64,000 nucleotides of DNA from Flavobacterium frigidimaris (GCA_900129595.1 FQWG01000011.1:1-64000); one strand, 5' to 3'; counted from the stretch's first letter, positions 8,617 to 18,597 are shown. Numbers and translations: made by a program. The notes: a model not told the origin generated them from the letters alone.

Positions 8617-9711
8617 CTAGAAAGAGTATGTAGTAGCAATTAGTGCATAGAATGATCCTCCTGTTGGTAAAGCATCTTTATCTAAAAAGATATCTTCTGA
8701 GGCAGCATCGTATCTTAACTCAGGAATTATAGTCAGTTTTCCAACTTTATAATTTAAAGAAACTGTATTTGCAAAAACGTTTGATCCCATTAGTGTTCCT
8801 ACATTGGCTGCGGCATCTTTAGCATCAAAATATTCCATTCTGTAAGCTAAACTCAAAGACGGCTTGAAAGCATAATTAGCATACCCTACAAGTGAAAACC
8901 AATCACCATCTAAAGTGCTGTCAAAGTCATTTTTAGTTTTAGCATAAGTTGCATTGAATCCTAAAGAAAAAGCATCTGTTATTGTTTTTGACGCTACAAA
9001 ATCAATCTGTGTTTTATTCTCATCAGATGGTATTACTAAAGTTCCCGGAGTAGGATTCGTACTTCCTGACGTAAAGTTCAAATAAGCACTTCCTGTTTCG
9101 CCAATATAACCCAATTGTGCTATAAATGTCTTTTGGGTTGAACCGGCATCCATAGCTGATTTAAAATCAGTAGGATTTGTAATTCCTGCCATTGCGGTAA
9201 ACTTTCCAGAAGTATATTGTGCTTTTACACCTGTATTAAAGAACGGCCCATAAGAAAATGCATAAGACATACTATAGTTTTTATTTCCTATCGCATCTAA
9301 AACCTCATATCCTATATGTGTTCCAAAACTACCTGCCACAACTTTAAATTCTTCTGTTATCTGATAAGTGAAAAACAATTGTTTAATTAAAAATTTTGCA
9401 TCAATATCTTTATCTGTTGTTTCATTATATGAAAACTCTCCGGCTCTTTTTCCGAAACCTAAGTCTACAAAAACAGAGGCTTTCCCGAACGTGTGCCCTG
9501 CCTGAATGGAAGCCATTCCTAATTCGAATGAATCTTGTGAGTTGGTAAAGCTCGTTAATCCATTCATTTGTTTTGAAAAATCATACTTATAGTAAGCGTC
9601 TGCCGATCCTCCCCAAGTAGTTGCTGGTGAAACTGAAGCATCAGTATCATCTTGGGCAAAAGCAAAAGAACTCGTTAACATCGCGGCTAAAATGTGTACT
9701 ACTTTTTTCAT
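8617..9711 (-). CDS. outer membrane beta-barrel porin, BBP2/OmpL-like
   Basis: This 364-residue protein has a Sec signal peptide (cleavage near AFAQDD) followed by alternating amphipathic strands. Blocks such as FKVVAGSFGTHIGYE, FSYGPFFNTGVKAQY and WFSLVGYANYAF are typical of the BBP2 (PF07642) porin-like family. The last residues, ATTYSF, are a terminal strand ending in Phe, as the BAM complex requires. In many Bacteroidota this family sits beside ammonium transporters, but here it stands alone with its own terminator, so the substrate is unknown. Confidence 0.8.
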   Translation of the reverse strand: MKKVVHILAAMLTSSFAFAQDDTDASVSPATTWGGSADAYYKYDFSKQMNGLTSFTNSQDSFELGMASIQAGHTFGKASVFVDLGFGKRAGEFSYNETTDKDIDAKFLIKQLFFTYQITEEFKVVAGSFGTHIGYEVLDAIGNKNYSMSYAFSYGPFFNTGVKAQYTSGKFTAMAGITNPTDFKSAMDAGSTQKTFIAQLGYIGETGSAYLNFTSGSTNPTPGTLVIPSDENKTQIDFVASKTITDAFSLGFNATYAKTKNDFDSTLDGDWFSLVGYANYAFKPSLSLAYRMEYFDAKDAAANVGTLMGSNVFANTVSLNYKVGKLTIIPELRYDAASEDIFLDKDALPTGGSFYALIATTYSF

Positions 9712-10305
9712 GTTTTAATTGGTTTTTAGTTATTAATTGATTCTGGTTAGTTAATCTTTATATATAGCTATTCAATAGTATAAGTCAATTCTAAAACCTT
9801 TTATTCGCCTCTCAAACATCCTCATTTTCATTAGCGAATTTATTAACTTTTGTATGAGTAAAAGAATTGAAATTCATTTTTTTGATGAATTAAGAGAAGA
9901 ATTACGGATTACAAAAATTAGAATAACAATAATCGTGATTTGGCATTTATACCGATTTGTTTTTGAAAATTTGACAATCATTTTTAACGAAACAAACACA
10001 AAAACAAAGGGCAAACACAAAAACACACACCAAAAAACCAACCAAAAACACAATAAAAAAATAAAAAACAAAAAACACCCCATAAAAAAATAGGGGTAAC
10101 TATTAATATTTAAAAAACAAAAACAAAATCAGGCATTATAACCAAAATCAAAAAAGCAAAAAAGTAATCCGTCTAAATTCTTACAAAAATAAATAACTTT
10201 AAAAACAAAAAGAACAGTAAATCCTCAATGTTATTTCATAGCTGAAAACATAAAAAAGCCTGCTCAAAACTGAACAGGCTTTCCCTAAAAAACAAATTAT
10301 TGACG
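9712..10305. other. 594-bp intergenic region with an A/C-only tract
   Basis: No confident gene is seen. Positions about 9993-10080 of the plus strand are almost only A and C. An open frame at 9854-10093 spans this tract and would give a Lys/Asn/Thr-rich tail without recognisable domains. ACCCC and GGGGT (10077-10097) could pair around an A-rich loop. Confidence 0.5.
10252..10283 (-). terminator. terminator of the leftward mannan operon
   Basis: On the minus strand AAGCCTG pairs with CAGGCTT, extended by TCA/TGA, followed by a TTTT run. It lies 20 bp beyond the stop of the GH5 gene. Confidence 0.85.
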
Positions 10306-11274
10306 CTAGTCCTGCGTATTGTACTTTCTTAAAAACTCACGGACTTTAATTCCAGATTCTTTTAAATCTTCTTCTTTCCATTTTCCTTCTGATGTAGCCG
10401 ACTTTTTTAGAATAGAGCAAGTTTCGTCTTTATCAGAAACAGACCAGGTAATCCAGCTCAATTTTCGAGCTTCCATCCAATCGATATATTCCTGCCAGGC
10501 TTTTATATCTAAAGGCCCATCACCGGAAGCTTCCATTCCGGCAGATTCCGAAACAAAAATGGGCAAACCGCTTTTTATAGCCTCATCTGTTCTGTCTCTT
10601 AATTCTTTGCCATGTGTCGCTGCATAAAAATGCATGGTATACATAATATTATCAAATCCTTTTATAGGATCCGCAGCCGGAAGATCGACATCCTGATCCC
10701 AATGTGGAGAACCCACCAAAATAATATTGTCCGGATCATTTTCGCGGATTACCTTAATTACTTCTTCGGAGTACGCTTTTACCTCGGACCACGTTTCATA
10801 ATCTGGCTCATTGAAGATCTCATAGATAATGTTGGGGTATTTAGCATACTTTTTAGAAACCTCAGCAAAAAACTCTTTAGCTTCTTTTAGATTAATATTA
10901 TGGCTGTGCCAATCAATAATTACATAGATATCAGATTTTATAGCCCCGTTGACAACTGCTTCTATTTTTTGTTTAGAAAATCCAGGATTCTTTATATACG
11001 ACCATTCTCCAAGTTCGATTCCCATTGCGGCACGAACAACATTGCAATTAAAATCAGTTTTTAACCAACTTACTGCTTTTTCGTTATAAAATCTGGGCCA
11101 CATACTATGCCAGCCAAAACTCATACCGCGCAAAACAATTGGATTATTATTTTTATCGACCAATTGGGTCCCGAGAACACTGAGCTGACCGTGATTTTTG
11201 ACAAATTGTGCATTCGATATTGAAAAGACTAATAATAAGGAAAGCACAAAAAAATTAGTTTTCGTTTTCATCAT
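10306..11274 (-). CDS. GH5 (subfamily 2-like) endo-beta-1,4-glucanase/mannanase
   Basis: This 322-residue secreted enzyme has a Sec signal (cleavage near SNAQF) and a single TIM-barrel GH5 domain. The acid/base is E156 in IFNEP, the conserved His is H215 in MHFYAAT, and the nucleophile is E243 in FVSESAGMEASGDG. Retaining GH5 enzymes cut beta-1,4 glucan or mannan internally. The Ser-Glu-Ser-Ala-Gly nucleophile motif replaces the more common S/T-E-W-G. There is no lipobox and no T9SS signal, so the periplasm is the likely site. It is the last gene of the SusCD operon, 9 bp after GH27. Two adjacent ATG codons can serve as start. Confidence 0.88.
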   Translation of the reverse strand: MMKTKTNFFVLSLLLVFSISNAQFVKNHGQLSVLGTQLVDKNNNPIVLRGMSFGWHSMWPRFYNEKAVSWLKTDFNCNVVRAAMGIELGEWSYIKNPGFSKQKIEAVVNGAIKSDIYVIIDWHSHNINLKEAKEFFAEVSKKYAKYPNIIYEIFNEPDYETWSEVKAYSEEVIKVIRENDPDNIILVGSPHWDQDVDLPAADPIKGFDNIMYTMHFYAATHGKELRDRTDEAIKSGLPIFVSESAGMEASGDGPLDIKAWQEYIDWMEARKLSWITWSVSDKDETCSILKKSATSEGKWKEEDLKESGIKVREFLRKYNTQD

Positions 11275-11283
11275 CTATTAGAA

Positions 11284-12519
11284 TTAAGGAATTAATCGTA
11301 ATGTAATTACATCATGAGGAGCAATATCCGCAGTAAAATTCTTTTTTGTAGTTCCGATTTCTTTATTTTTCCAAAGATCTTTTAATTTATAAACTGTTTT
11401 ACTAAAATTAGCTTCATAACCAAAATCAACATCTTTGATGGTCTGTTTTTTCCAATCGAAATTGACTTTTTTAGCTACTTCACTTCTATTCAAAAAAGTA
11501 ACAGCCCAATTTCCGTCTGATAAAGGCTTGACCCAGACTTCCAGACCATCTTCGGCAGAATATTTAAAACCCTGAATCCCTAATTTATCCTGATCAACAG
11601 CGATTAATTCTTTATTGGTTAAAATTGCCAGTGTTTCTTTAGACATTTTTCTGAAATCATTTCCGGCAACAAGCGGCGATGCCATCATGCACCACATTGC
11701 AAAATGAGATTTATCCTCTGTATCATTCATTTCATTCCCTACTTCCATCATATCAAAATCATTCCAATGATCGGGTCCTGAATATTTACGAATGTCTTTT
11801 CTCATTTCTACAATTTTCATGAATCCCCAGGACGACCAATTTCCTTCTTCGTGTTTGAATTCACAATCAAAACAAGGGTAAATATCTCCTGAAATTCTCC
11901 ACAAATTCCCAACCGGTTTTCCCCATTCCCAAGGCTGATTATCACCCCATTCGCACAGACTAAAAACAATAGGTCTTCCGGCGGTTTTAAGTGCGTTGCT
12001 CATTGTTGTATAGGCTTCTTTAGCAGTAATCCCCTGTGTATTACACCAGTCATATTTTAGAAAGTCTATGCCCAGTTTTGCATAAAAACGGGCATCCTGG
12101 TATTCGTAACCACGGGTTCCGGGATAACCGGCACAAGTTTGGGTTCCGGCACAATTGTACAGTCCAAATTTTAAACCTTTGCTATGGACATAATCAATTA
12201 CAGCTTTCATTCCGCCGGGAAATTTTACAGGATCAGGAATCAGATCCCCGTTTGCATCACGTTCTCTTGTCATCCAGCCGTCATCGAGTACTATATAATT
12301 ATAACCTGCTGCGGCCATTCCGGATGAAACCATAATATCTGCGGTTTCTTTTACTAGTTTTTCATCGATACTTGTTCCAAAAGTATTCCAGGAATTCCAG
12401 CCCATTGGAGGCGTCATTGCCAGACCTTCGAATTTTCCTGCTAACTGGGTATGTGTATTTCCCTGACTAAATACTAAACTTGATACGCTCAAAGCGAATA
12501 CTAAAATGATTTTTTTCAT
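11284..12519 (-). CDS. GH27 alpha-galactosidase
   Basis: The 411-residue enzyme removes terminal alpha-1,6-galactose, here probably the side chains of galacto(gluco)mannan. After a signal peptide (cleavage near VFSQG) the GH27 barrel starts with MTPPMGWNSWNTFG. The nucleophile is D157 in LKYDWC and the acid/base is D212 in RISGDIYP. The WNDFDMMEVGN segment is also typical. A C-terminal beta-sandwich starts at about 320. It is probably periplasmic. A terminator-like hairpin lies between it and the upstream glycan-binding gene, and the GH5 gene follows after 9 bp. Confidence 0.94.
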   Translation of the reverse strand: MKKIILVFALSVSSLVFSQGNTHTQLAGKFEGLAMTPPMGWNSWNTFGTSIDEKLVKETADIMVSSGMAAAGYNYIVLDDGWMTRERDANGDLIPDPVKFPGGMKAVIDYVHSKGLKFGLYNCAGTQTCAGYPGTRGYEYQDARFYAKLGIDFLKYDWCNTQGITAKEAYTTMSNALKTAGRPIVFSLCEWGDNQPWEWGKPVGNLWRISGDIYPCFDCEFKHEEGNWSSWGFMKIVEMRKDIRKYSGPDHWNDFDMMEVGNEMNDTEDKSHFAMWCMMASPLVAGNDFRKMSKETLAILTNKELIAVDQDKLGIQGFKYSAEDGLEVWVKPLSDGNWAVTFLNRSEVAKKVNFDWKKQTIKDVDFGYEANFSKTVYKLKDLWKNKEIGTTKKNFTADIAPHDVITLRLIP

Positions 12520-12545
12520 TATTAAAAATTCAAATTAATTAAATT

Positions 12546-12585
12546 AAAAAAAGCATTCCCTAATTGAGTAGATTAGGGAACGCTT
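12546..12585 (-). terminator. internal terminator/attenuator in the SusCD operon
   Basis: On the minus strand the arms TTCCCTAAT and ATTAGGGAA, extended by AAGCG/TGCTT, enclose a 7-nt loop and run into seven T residues. The hairpin sits in the 102-bp gap between the surface glycan-binding gene and GH27. Confidence 0.75.
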
Positions 12586-12621
12586 CAAACAAAACTCAAA
12601 CCAAAGAGATTACTTTTAGGC

Positions 12622-13662
12622 CTACTTTAGAATGAAACCAATATTGTCTAAGTAATAAGTTGATTTATTACCTGTAAAATCTTTTAAAACGATATCCTGT
12701 AAACTTGACACGGCAAAAGGCCAGGAACTCCATGGTAAATTGTATTCTTTCCATTCTGTCGTTACATCAATCACTTTAGCATCGGGATCAGTCCAGTGTC
12801 CGTTAAGGATAATAGCTACTTTGCCCGCTTTTTCACCTTTAATAGACAATCTTATTCCGCTATAATTCGCCATATCCAAAGTTCCCCAATCTTTATTTCT
12901 AAATCGGTTACCACCCCATCCGTCATTTATCGATTTCACCATTACTTTTCCTTGCACAGCACCGGAACTTTCTAACGAAACTTTGTCATCACCGCCGTCA
13001 TAAAACCAGTCATTGTACCAAACATCATCAAATAACGCCGTACCAACTGCTTCTTTTGAAGTAGCAGATCCGGAAATATTGGTCACTGTAACATATTTAT
13101 TTGCAGCATTAGCCGGCATCTTAAACGTCAATTCTGTCAAACTTGAAGAAATTACAGGTACATCTACAGTTCCTACTTTTACAACAGGCTTTAAAAAATA
13201 ATCTCCATAAACTGTCACTATATCCCCTTCCGCTGCATTAATCGGATTATAACTTCCAAATTTTGGTGTTGGCGGCGCAATTTCAAAATCATAGAGTATT
13301 GTTCCGAATTTGGTCACCACTTTTAACTTATTACTTGAATTTGCATAAGGTGTTTTTTCGTCGATTAAAACAAAAATTGCAGTATCAGTAACTAATACAG
13401 GATTGAAATAGGTATCAAAATCATTAAAATAAATTTTTGAAACCGTTGCAAGTCCCGTACCTCTAATAATATAATAATTTTTAGGATCACCAACTGTAAC
13501 GGGAACCAAATCTCCTTCTTCAGATAAGGCTACACTGGTGATTGAAGGATTGCCGGATCCGCCATTAGCCGAGTCGTCGTTGTTACAGGAAGAAATTCCC
13601 CCCAACAGTACAAATGCCATTGCAAAAAAAGAGAGCAGGTATTGTATTTTTATATTTTTCAT
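12622..13662 (-). CDS. surface glycan-binding lipoprotein (SGBP, IPT/TIG domains)
   Basis: The product is 346 residues from the ATG at 13662; an upstream in-frame TTG would add three residues before the signal. The lipobox ISSC places lipidation at Cys26, and Asn-Asn-Asp-Asp follows, an acidic run typical of surface-exported Bacteroidota lipoproteins. Two IPT/TIG-like beta-sandwich domains (about 37-210, with GDIVTVYGDYF and YVTVTNISGSA) precede a C-terminal glycan-binding domain (about 212-346, Trp rich: WYNDWFYDGG, LPWSSWPF). It matches SGBP-B type proteins that hold polysaccharide for the SusCD pair encoded just upstream. Confidence 0.88.
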   Translation of the reverse strand: MKNIKIQYLLSFFAMAFVLLGGISSCNNDDSANGGSGNPSITSVALSEEGDLVPVTVGDPKNYYIIRGTGLATVSKIYFNDFDTYFNPVLVTDTAIFVLIDEKTPYANSSNKLKVVTKFGTILYDFEIAPPTPKFGSYNPINAAEGDIVTVYGDYFLKPVVKVGTVDVPVISSSLTELTFKMPANAANKYVTVTNISGSATSKEAVGTALFDDVWYNDWFYDGGDDKVSLESSGAVQGKVMVKSINDGWGGNRFRNKDWGTLDMANYSGIRLSIKGEKAGKVAIILNGHWTDPDAKVIDVTTEWKEYNLPWSSWPFAVSSLQDIVLKDFTGNKSTYYLDNIGFILK

Positions 13663-13681
13663 AATAGTCAAAATTTAATAA

Positions 13682-15280
13682 TTATTTAAAAGTATAAGGA
13701 ACTGGCGGCTGTAATAGCTTCGGATTTTTTGCCACCTCATTATCCGGATAATCCATATAGAAATCATTTGCCGCATGATCTTCACTATATCTAGGCGTAA
13801 AATGAAGTTCAGCATATCTGTCTCCTCTATTTTGCGCAGACATAATCGCAATCGCTTTTGTTTTATCGATACGCCCTAAATCGAACCAGTAATCTCCCTC
13901 AAAACACAATTCTTTTCTTCTTTCTAAAAAGATCTCGTCAAAAGTTACTGTGGTCAAACCAACCAAACCAGCTCTTTTTCTAACTGCATTTATCGAATTT
14001 AAAGCAGCTGCATCAGAAGTACTTGTTCCTCCCGCCAAAACAGCTTCGGCGTGAATTAATAATAATTCGGCATAACGCATTACATAAGAATTATTGTCCA
14101 TCATTGACCAACCATCAATCTGACCGGTAGCATTTCCATTAACAACTCCAATACAATATTTTTTAATCGCTCCTCCGGATGCCTGAGCAAGATCTTTACC
14201 TGTAGGAACAGTAAAACCAATTCCTTGTGTTGTTTTCATATTTGGATATGTAGCTCCGGGAACCATCACCGTTTCATGTTTTCTTAGATCTCCGTCCTCA
14301 TACAAAGAAAGAAGTACATCCTGACTCGGACCAAAAACTCCCGCATAAGCTGCATTTGAAGTTGATAATGTTCCGTCCTGAAAACCAAACTGCGTATTGC
14401 AATTGTTTCCGGACCCGTAATTACCATCTGTTTTCCATTGAAGCGCAAAAATAGATTCTTCGTTATTATTGTTTGGATACGTAAACAAATCAGCAAAGCT
14501 TTTTCCAGGTAACTGGTCTCCACCTAATAATTTAAATTCACCACTATTGATCACATTTTCGGCCATTGCTCTGGCATTTACATAATCCTTTTGATACAAA
14601 TAAACTTTTGCCAGCATTGCTCTTGCTGAACCTTTAGATACATGTCCGTTATTGGCATAATTAGACCCTCTGTTTTTATCCACTAACAAGTCAATCGCTT
14701 TCAGATAATCCATGACAATTAATTTATAAACGTCAGCAACAGTATTGGTATTGATATAAGGATTACTTGTATAATCCAGCGGGTTTTCGATAATTGGCAC
14801 CGGCCCCCAAAGTCTCACTAAATCAAAGTATGAAGTAGCCCTTAAAAAATAAGCCTCTCCAATTGTGTTATCCAAAACATTTTTCGAAACATCCGGACCT
14901 ACTCTGGATGTCAGGAAATTAATAATCATATTAGACTGCTGTACATTTGCCCATAACGAAGACCAGCCGTTTACCAATTCAGGATCACTACCATTTATAG
15001 AGAAAGTTCTCAATCCGCTTACATCACCAGATCCTGAATACATATTTCCGGAACCTACTTCGAGTGCCCACCAAAATTTATTATACATCTGAAACCAGGT
15101 TCTGCTATACATACCATTTGTAGCAGATGCCACCTGATCATTTGTACTGTAATACGAATCTAAACTAATTCCGTCCTCAGAAGGCCTGTCAGTAAAATCA
15201 TCCTGACATGATCCAAAAGTCAAAAATGCTGCTGCTACAAGTAGCACACTATATCTATTTAAAAAAGATCTCTTTTTCAT
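13682..15280 (-). CDS. susD: SusD/RagB family nutrient-binding lipoprotein
   Basis: SusD proteins form the lid over a SusC transporter and capture oligosaccharides at the cell surface. The 532-residue protein has a lipobox ending at Cys25, followed by QDDFTDRP, an acidic surface-export signal. Typical SusD blocks are visible: AYFLRATSYFDLVRLWGPVP near 145, the TPR-like ARAMLAKVYLYQKDYVNARA near 215, and FLERRKELCFEGDYWFDLGR near 450. It starts 13 bp after the susC stop and is followed by the SGBP gene at a 19-bp distance. The ligand is inferred to be mannan from the neighbouring enzymes. Confidence 0.95.
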   Translation of the reverse strand: MKKRSFLNRYSVLLVAAAFLTFGSCQDDFTDRPSEDGISLDSYYSTNDQVASATNGMYSRTWFQMYNKFWWALEVGSGNMYSGSGDVSGLRTFSINGSDPELVNGWSSLWANVQQSNMIINFLTSRVGPDVSKNVLDNTIGEAYFLRATSYFDLVRLWGPVPIIENPLDYTSNPYINTNTVADVYKLIVMDYLKAIDLLVDKNRGSNYANNGHVSKGSARAMLAKVYLYQKDYVNARAMAENVINSGEFKLLGGDQLPGKSFADLFTYPNNNNEESIFALQWKTDGNYGSGNNCNTQFGFQDGTLSTSNAAYAGVFGPSQDVLLSLYEDGDLRKHETVMVPGATYPNMKTTQGIGFTVPTGKDLAQASGGAIKKYCIGVVNGNATGQIDGWSMMDNNSYVMRYAELLLIHAEAVLAGGTSTSDAAALNSINAVRKRAGLVGLTTVTFDEIFLERRKELCFEGDYWFDLGRIDKTKAIAIMSAQNRGDRYAELHFTPRYSEDHAANDFYMDYPDNEVAKNPKLLQPPVPYTFK

Positions 15281-15293
15281 TTTGTTTTAATTT

Positions 15294-18200
15294 TTAAAAT
15301 TCTACGTTAAGTCCAAATAAAAATGTTCTCGCTACCGGATATCTTCCGTTGTCAATTCCTGATAAAAGCACATTTTGATTAAATGAACCTATCTCAGGAT
15401 CATAACCGGAATAATTTGTAAACGTGTATAAGTTTTGCGCCGTTCCGTACAATCTTAATCTTGATATTTTATATTTTGAAATAATATCCTGCGGCAATGA
15501 ATACCCGATAGTAATATTCTGAATTCTTAAATAAGACCCATCCTCTACGTAACGATCTGAAATAAGCAAATTATTATTGGCAGAATCTGCAATTGGTCTT
15601 GGGTTATTACTTCCCGTATTGGTTGGCGAATAATAATCCATAGCCTGCACTAATTGATTATCGTATAAAGAGGCATTTGTTGTCCCTCCCCTTCTTGTTA
15701 AGTTCATTACATCATTTCCGTATGATCCCTGCAAGAATACAGAGCAGTCTATATTTTTGTACTTAAAGTTATTAGTAAAACCAAAAGTGAATTTTGGATG
15801 CGGATTCCCGATAAAAGTTTTATCACTTGCATCTATTTTACCATCTTTATTGACATCAACATATTTTACGTCTCCCAAAGCGGTTTGACCCGCACCAGTT
15901 CCTACCGTCTGACCAAACTGAATTGGGGCACTATTCAGCGTTGCCTGATCTTTAAACAATCCGTCTGTTTTATATCCGTAGAACAAACCAATAGGATTTC
16001 CAACTGTAGTATTAGTAACCACAACCGGCTGATATCCGTTTGTATTTACTTCCTGAGTCAAGACAATTCCGTTAGCAATTTCGTCCAGATTATTTTTGTA
16101 TTGTGATATCACCAATGAAGTATCCCAATTAAAGTTTCCTGTTGATCTCATGTCATAACCCAGAGTCAGATCAAATCCTTTGTTACTCATTGTACCTAAA
16201 TTAGAATATGGAGCCGAAATTCCTCCATATTGTCCTCCGCCTCCTGTTAAATAAAGCGGCAATGGCACCTGAAACAAAAATCCTTTAGATTTTTTGTCAT
16301 ACACATCAAAGCTCGCAGAAAGCTTATTGTTCAGCATGGTAAAATCGATACCAAAATTGGTTTGATTTAATGACTCCCAAACTAAATCAGGATTAGGATA
16401 ATTTGAGGGTAAAAACCCGCTTCCTAAACCAGAATTCTGAGCTCCCAACATGGCAGAATAACTGTTGTTAGGGATTTGCTGGTTTCCTGTTTCACCATAA
16501 CCTGCCCTGAATTTAATATTGTCAACATATTTACGGGTTCCTTCCATAAAAGACTCGTTTGACAATTTCCAGGAACCTGATATCGCATTAAAAACTCCTT
16601 TTTGATTCTTGGTTGTAGGATCAAATTTAGACGAAACGTCTTGTCTGATAGAAGCCGTAAGACTGTACTTATCGTTGAAATCATAAATAATACGGGCAAA
16701 AAGAGAAGCCAGTGAAGCGCTGCCTTTGTACTGTGTAATGGTATTATTATCAACATCAGCCAGATTAATCGTATGAATAGTGTTTGTTTTAAAACCTTGT
16801 GCTGATGCTACTAATCCTTCCCAATGGGAATCATTTGCTTCCTGACCTGCCAAAAGGGTAATTTTATGCTTACCAAAAGTTCTATCGTAAGTCAGTAAAT
16901 TTTTGATATTTGTAGAATACCAGTTTTGTCTTCTCACATCAAGATCAGCCAATAAATTTACCTGACTTCCCCATGCATAAGACGGTCTGAAATCATCATT
17001 TTCTGAAAACTCAGTATTTGCAGCAATTTCGATACGGTATTTTAATCCTTTAAAAAGATCTGCTTCCGCATAAATATTTCCCAGGAAATTTTTTCTGACT
17101 AATTTGTTTTCTCTAGTCAAAGCTTCCGCAACCGGGTTATAATAGGTCACACTTTGTTCAGATGAAGGAGGTCCTGCAAATGAACCGTCAACATTTCTAA
17201 CAGGAATATCAGGAGATTGCAGTAAAGTATTCGAAATCAATCCTGAATAACTTTGGTTTACCGTAATTTTTTCATTCGTAATACCTCCGGTAAGATTTCC
17301 ACCAACTCTCAACCATGGTTTAATTTTTGAATCTAAATTCAAACGTACCGTATATCTTTTTAGTCCTGAATTGATAATCGTTCCCTGATTGTCTAAATAA
17401 CTTCCTGATAAATAGTAACTGGTTCCGTCCTTAGCACCGGAAAAAGATAATTGGTGACTTTGAGAAACCGCAGTTCTGTAAACTTCATCCTGCCAGTTGG
17501 TACCAGCACCTAATAATTCAGGATGTGAAAATTCCTGACGTGTCTGAAATCCCCATAATTTAGCCAAATCTGTTTTGAGTGTTGCATATTGAGACAAATT
17601 CAAAACATCCAGTTTATTGGTAACAGAACTAATAGAAGTATAGTTCTCATAAGAAACTCTTCCGCCCCCTTTTCTACCGGATTTAGTTGTAATGATGATA
17701 ACCCCGTTTGCTCCTCTTGAACCGTAAATAGCAGTTGCGGAAGCGTCTTTCAAAATATCCATCGATTCAATGTCACTTGGATTGATCATCGACAACGGAC
17801 TCATAGCTGTGTTCCCGCTTCCTCCTGAAGAAGAAAACCCGTCTTTACCCGCCAAAGTCTGCCCGCTTGTCGATTTTCCTGTAGCATCTCCGGATATTGG
17901 CACACCATCAATAACATACAAAGGCTCGTTTGTTCCTGTAATAGAAGTAGTTCCCCTAATCCTCACCGAAGCTGCACCTCCCGGCTGCCCTGAATTGTTT
18001 GTTACAGAAACCCCAGCGGCCTTACCCTGAAGCATCTGATCTATAGAAACTTGTTTTATATTCTCTAAATCCTTTGCTTTTACCGAAGATATTGCACCAT
18101 TTACGTCTTTCTTTTTCTGAGTTCCGTAACCAATTACAACAACTTCTCTCAAATCTTCAGAACTTGATACCAGAGAAATATTAATTTTTGTTCTTCCTCC

Positions 18201-18485
18201 TACGGCTATCTTCTGAGAATCAAATCCAATAAACGAAACCAGCAATGTTCCATTTGCAGGAACATCAATAGTATATTTACCATCAAAATCAGTAGAAGTT
18301 GTCGTTTTAGATCCAACAATCGCAATATTGGCTCCCGGAATGGTCATTCCCTTATTATCAGATACCGTTCCTGTTACTTTTACCTGAGCCGTAATAAAAT
18401 TACTCGTCAGTAACAAAAATAAAATCAAAGGAACCGCTCTGTGGTTAACGTTCCAATGAATGAAGTTAGTCATTAGTCTTTTCAT
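15294..18485 (-). CDS. susC: SusC/RagA family TonB-dependent outer membrane transporter
   Basis: The 1063-residue receptor imports oligosaccharides powered by TonB. After a signal peptide (about 1-33) comes a carboxypeptidase-regulatory-like domain (about 34-115, VTGTVSDNKGMTIPGANIAI). The plug follows, with VVIGYGTQKKKDVNGAISSV and the DGVPISG segment. The SusC signature of the plug end, LKDASATAIYGSRGANGVII, lies near residue 247, and the rest is a 22-strand barrel ending in LFGLNVEF. It is the first gene of the leftward operon and pairs with SusD. Confidence 0.96.
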   Translation of the reverse strand: MKRLMTNFIHWNVNHRAVPLILFLLLTSNFITAQVKVTGTVSDNKGMTIPGANIAIVGSKTTTSTDFDGKYTIDVPANGTLLVSFIGFDSQKIAVGGRTKINISLVSSSEDLREVVVIGYGTQKKKDVNGAISSVKAKDLENIKQVSIDQMLQGKAAGVSVTNNSGQPGGAASVRIRGTTSITGTNEPLYVIDGVPISGDATGKSTSGQTLAGKDGFSSSGGSGNTAMSPLSMINPSDIESMDILKDASATAIYGSRGANGVIIITTKSGRKGGGRVSYENYTSISSVTNKLDVLNLSQYATLKTDLAKLWGFQTRQEFSHPELLGAGTNWQDEVYRTAVSQSHQLSFSGAKDGTSYYLSGSYLDNQGTIINSGLKRYTVRLNLDSKIKPWLRVGGNLTGGITNEKITVNQSYSGLISNTLLQSPDIPVRNVDGSFAGPPSSEQSVTYYNPVAEALTRENKLVRKNFLGNIYAEADLFKGLKYRIEIAANTEFSENDDFRPSYAWGSQVNLLADLDVRRQNWYSTNIKNLLTYDRTFGKHKITLLAGQEANDSHWEGLVASAQGFKTNTIHTINLADVDNNTITQYKGSASLASLFARIIYDFNDKYSLTASIRQDVSSKFDPTTKNQKGVFNAISGSWKLSNESFMEGTRKYVDNIKFRAGYGETGNQQIPNNSYSAMLGAQNSGLGSGFLPSNYPNPDLVWESLNQTNFGIDFTMLNNKLSASFDVYDKKSKGFLFQVPLPLYLTGGGGQYGGISAPYSNLGTMSNKGFDLTLGYDMRSTGNFNWDTSLVISQYKNNLDEIANGIVLTQEVNTNGYQPVVVTNTTVGNPIGLFYGYKTDGLFKDQATLNSAPIQFGQTVGTGAGQTALGDVKYVDVNKDGKIDASDKTFIGNPHPKFTFGFTNNFKYKNIDCSVFLQGSYGNDVMNLTRRGGTTNASLYDNQLVQAMDYYSPTNTGSNNPRPIADSANNNLLISDRYVEDGSYLRIQNITIGYSLPQDIISKYKISRLRLYGTAQNLYTFTNYSGYDPEIGSFNQNVLLSGIDNGRYPVARTFLFGLNVEF

Positions 18486-18565
18486 AATAAATGTTTGGTT
18501 AGTTTAAATTTGTTATCCTAATTCAAGTTACAAATAGCTACTATTTTATTTCTTAAATTATTTAA

Positions 18566-18597
18566 CAAATCTATAACACAACAAAACATTAAATCAA
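18566..18597 (-). promoter_or_regulatory. candidate susC promoter
   Basis: On the minus strand TTG (18595-18597) is followed after 21 nt by TAGATTTG (18566-18573), fitting TTG-N17-23-TANNTTTG. It lies about 80 bp upstream of the susC start. Confidence 0.5.

Noticed and set aside
9854..10093. 79-residue Lys-rich open frame as a gene
   Set aside because: The second half is translated low-complexity A/C sequence, with no family and no partner; it is kept only as an oddity.
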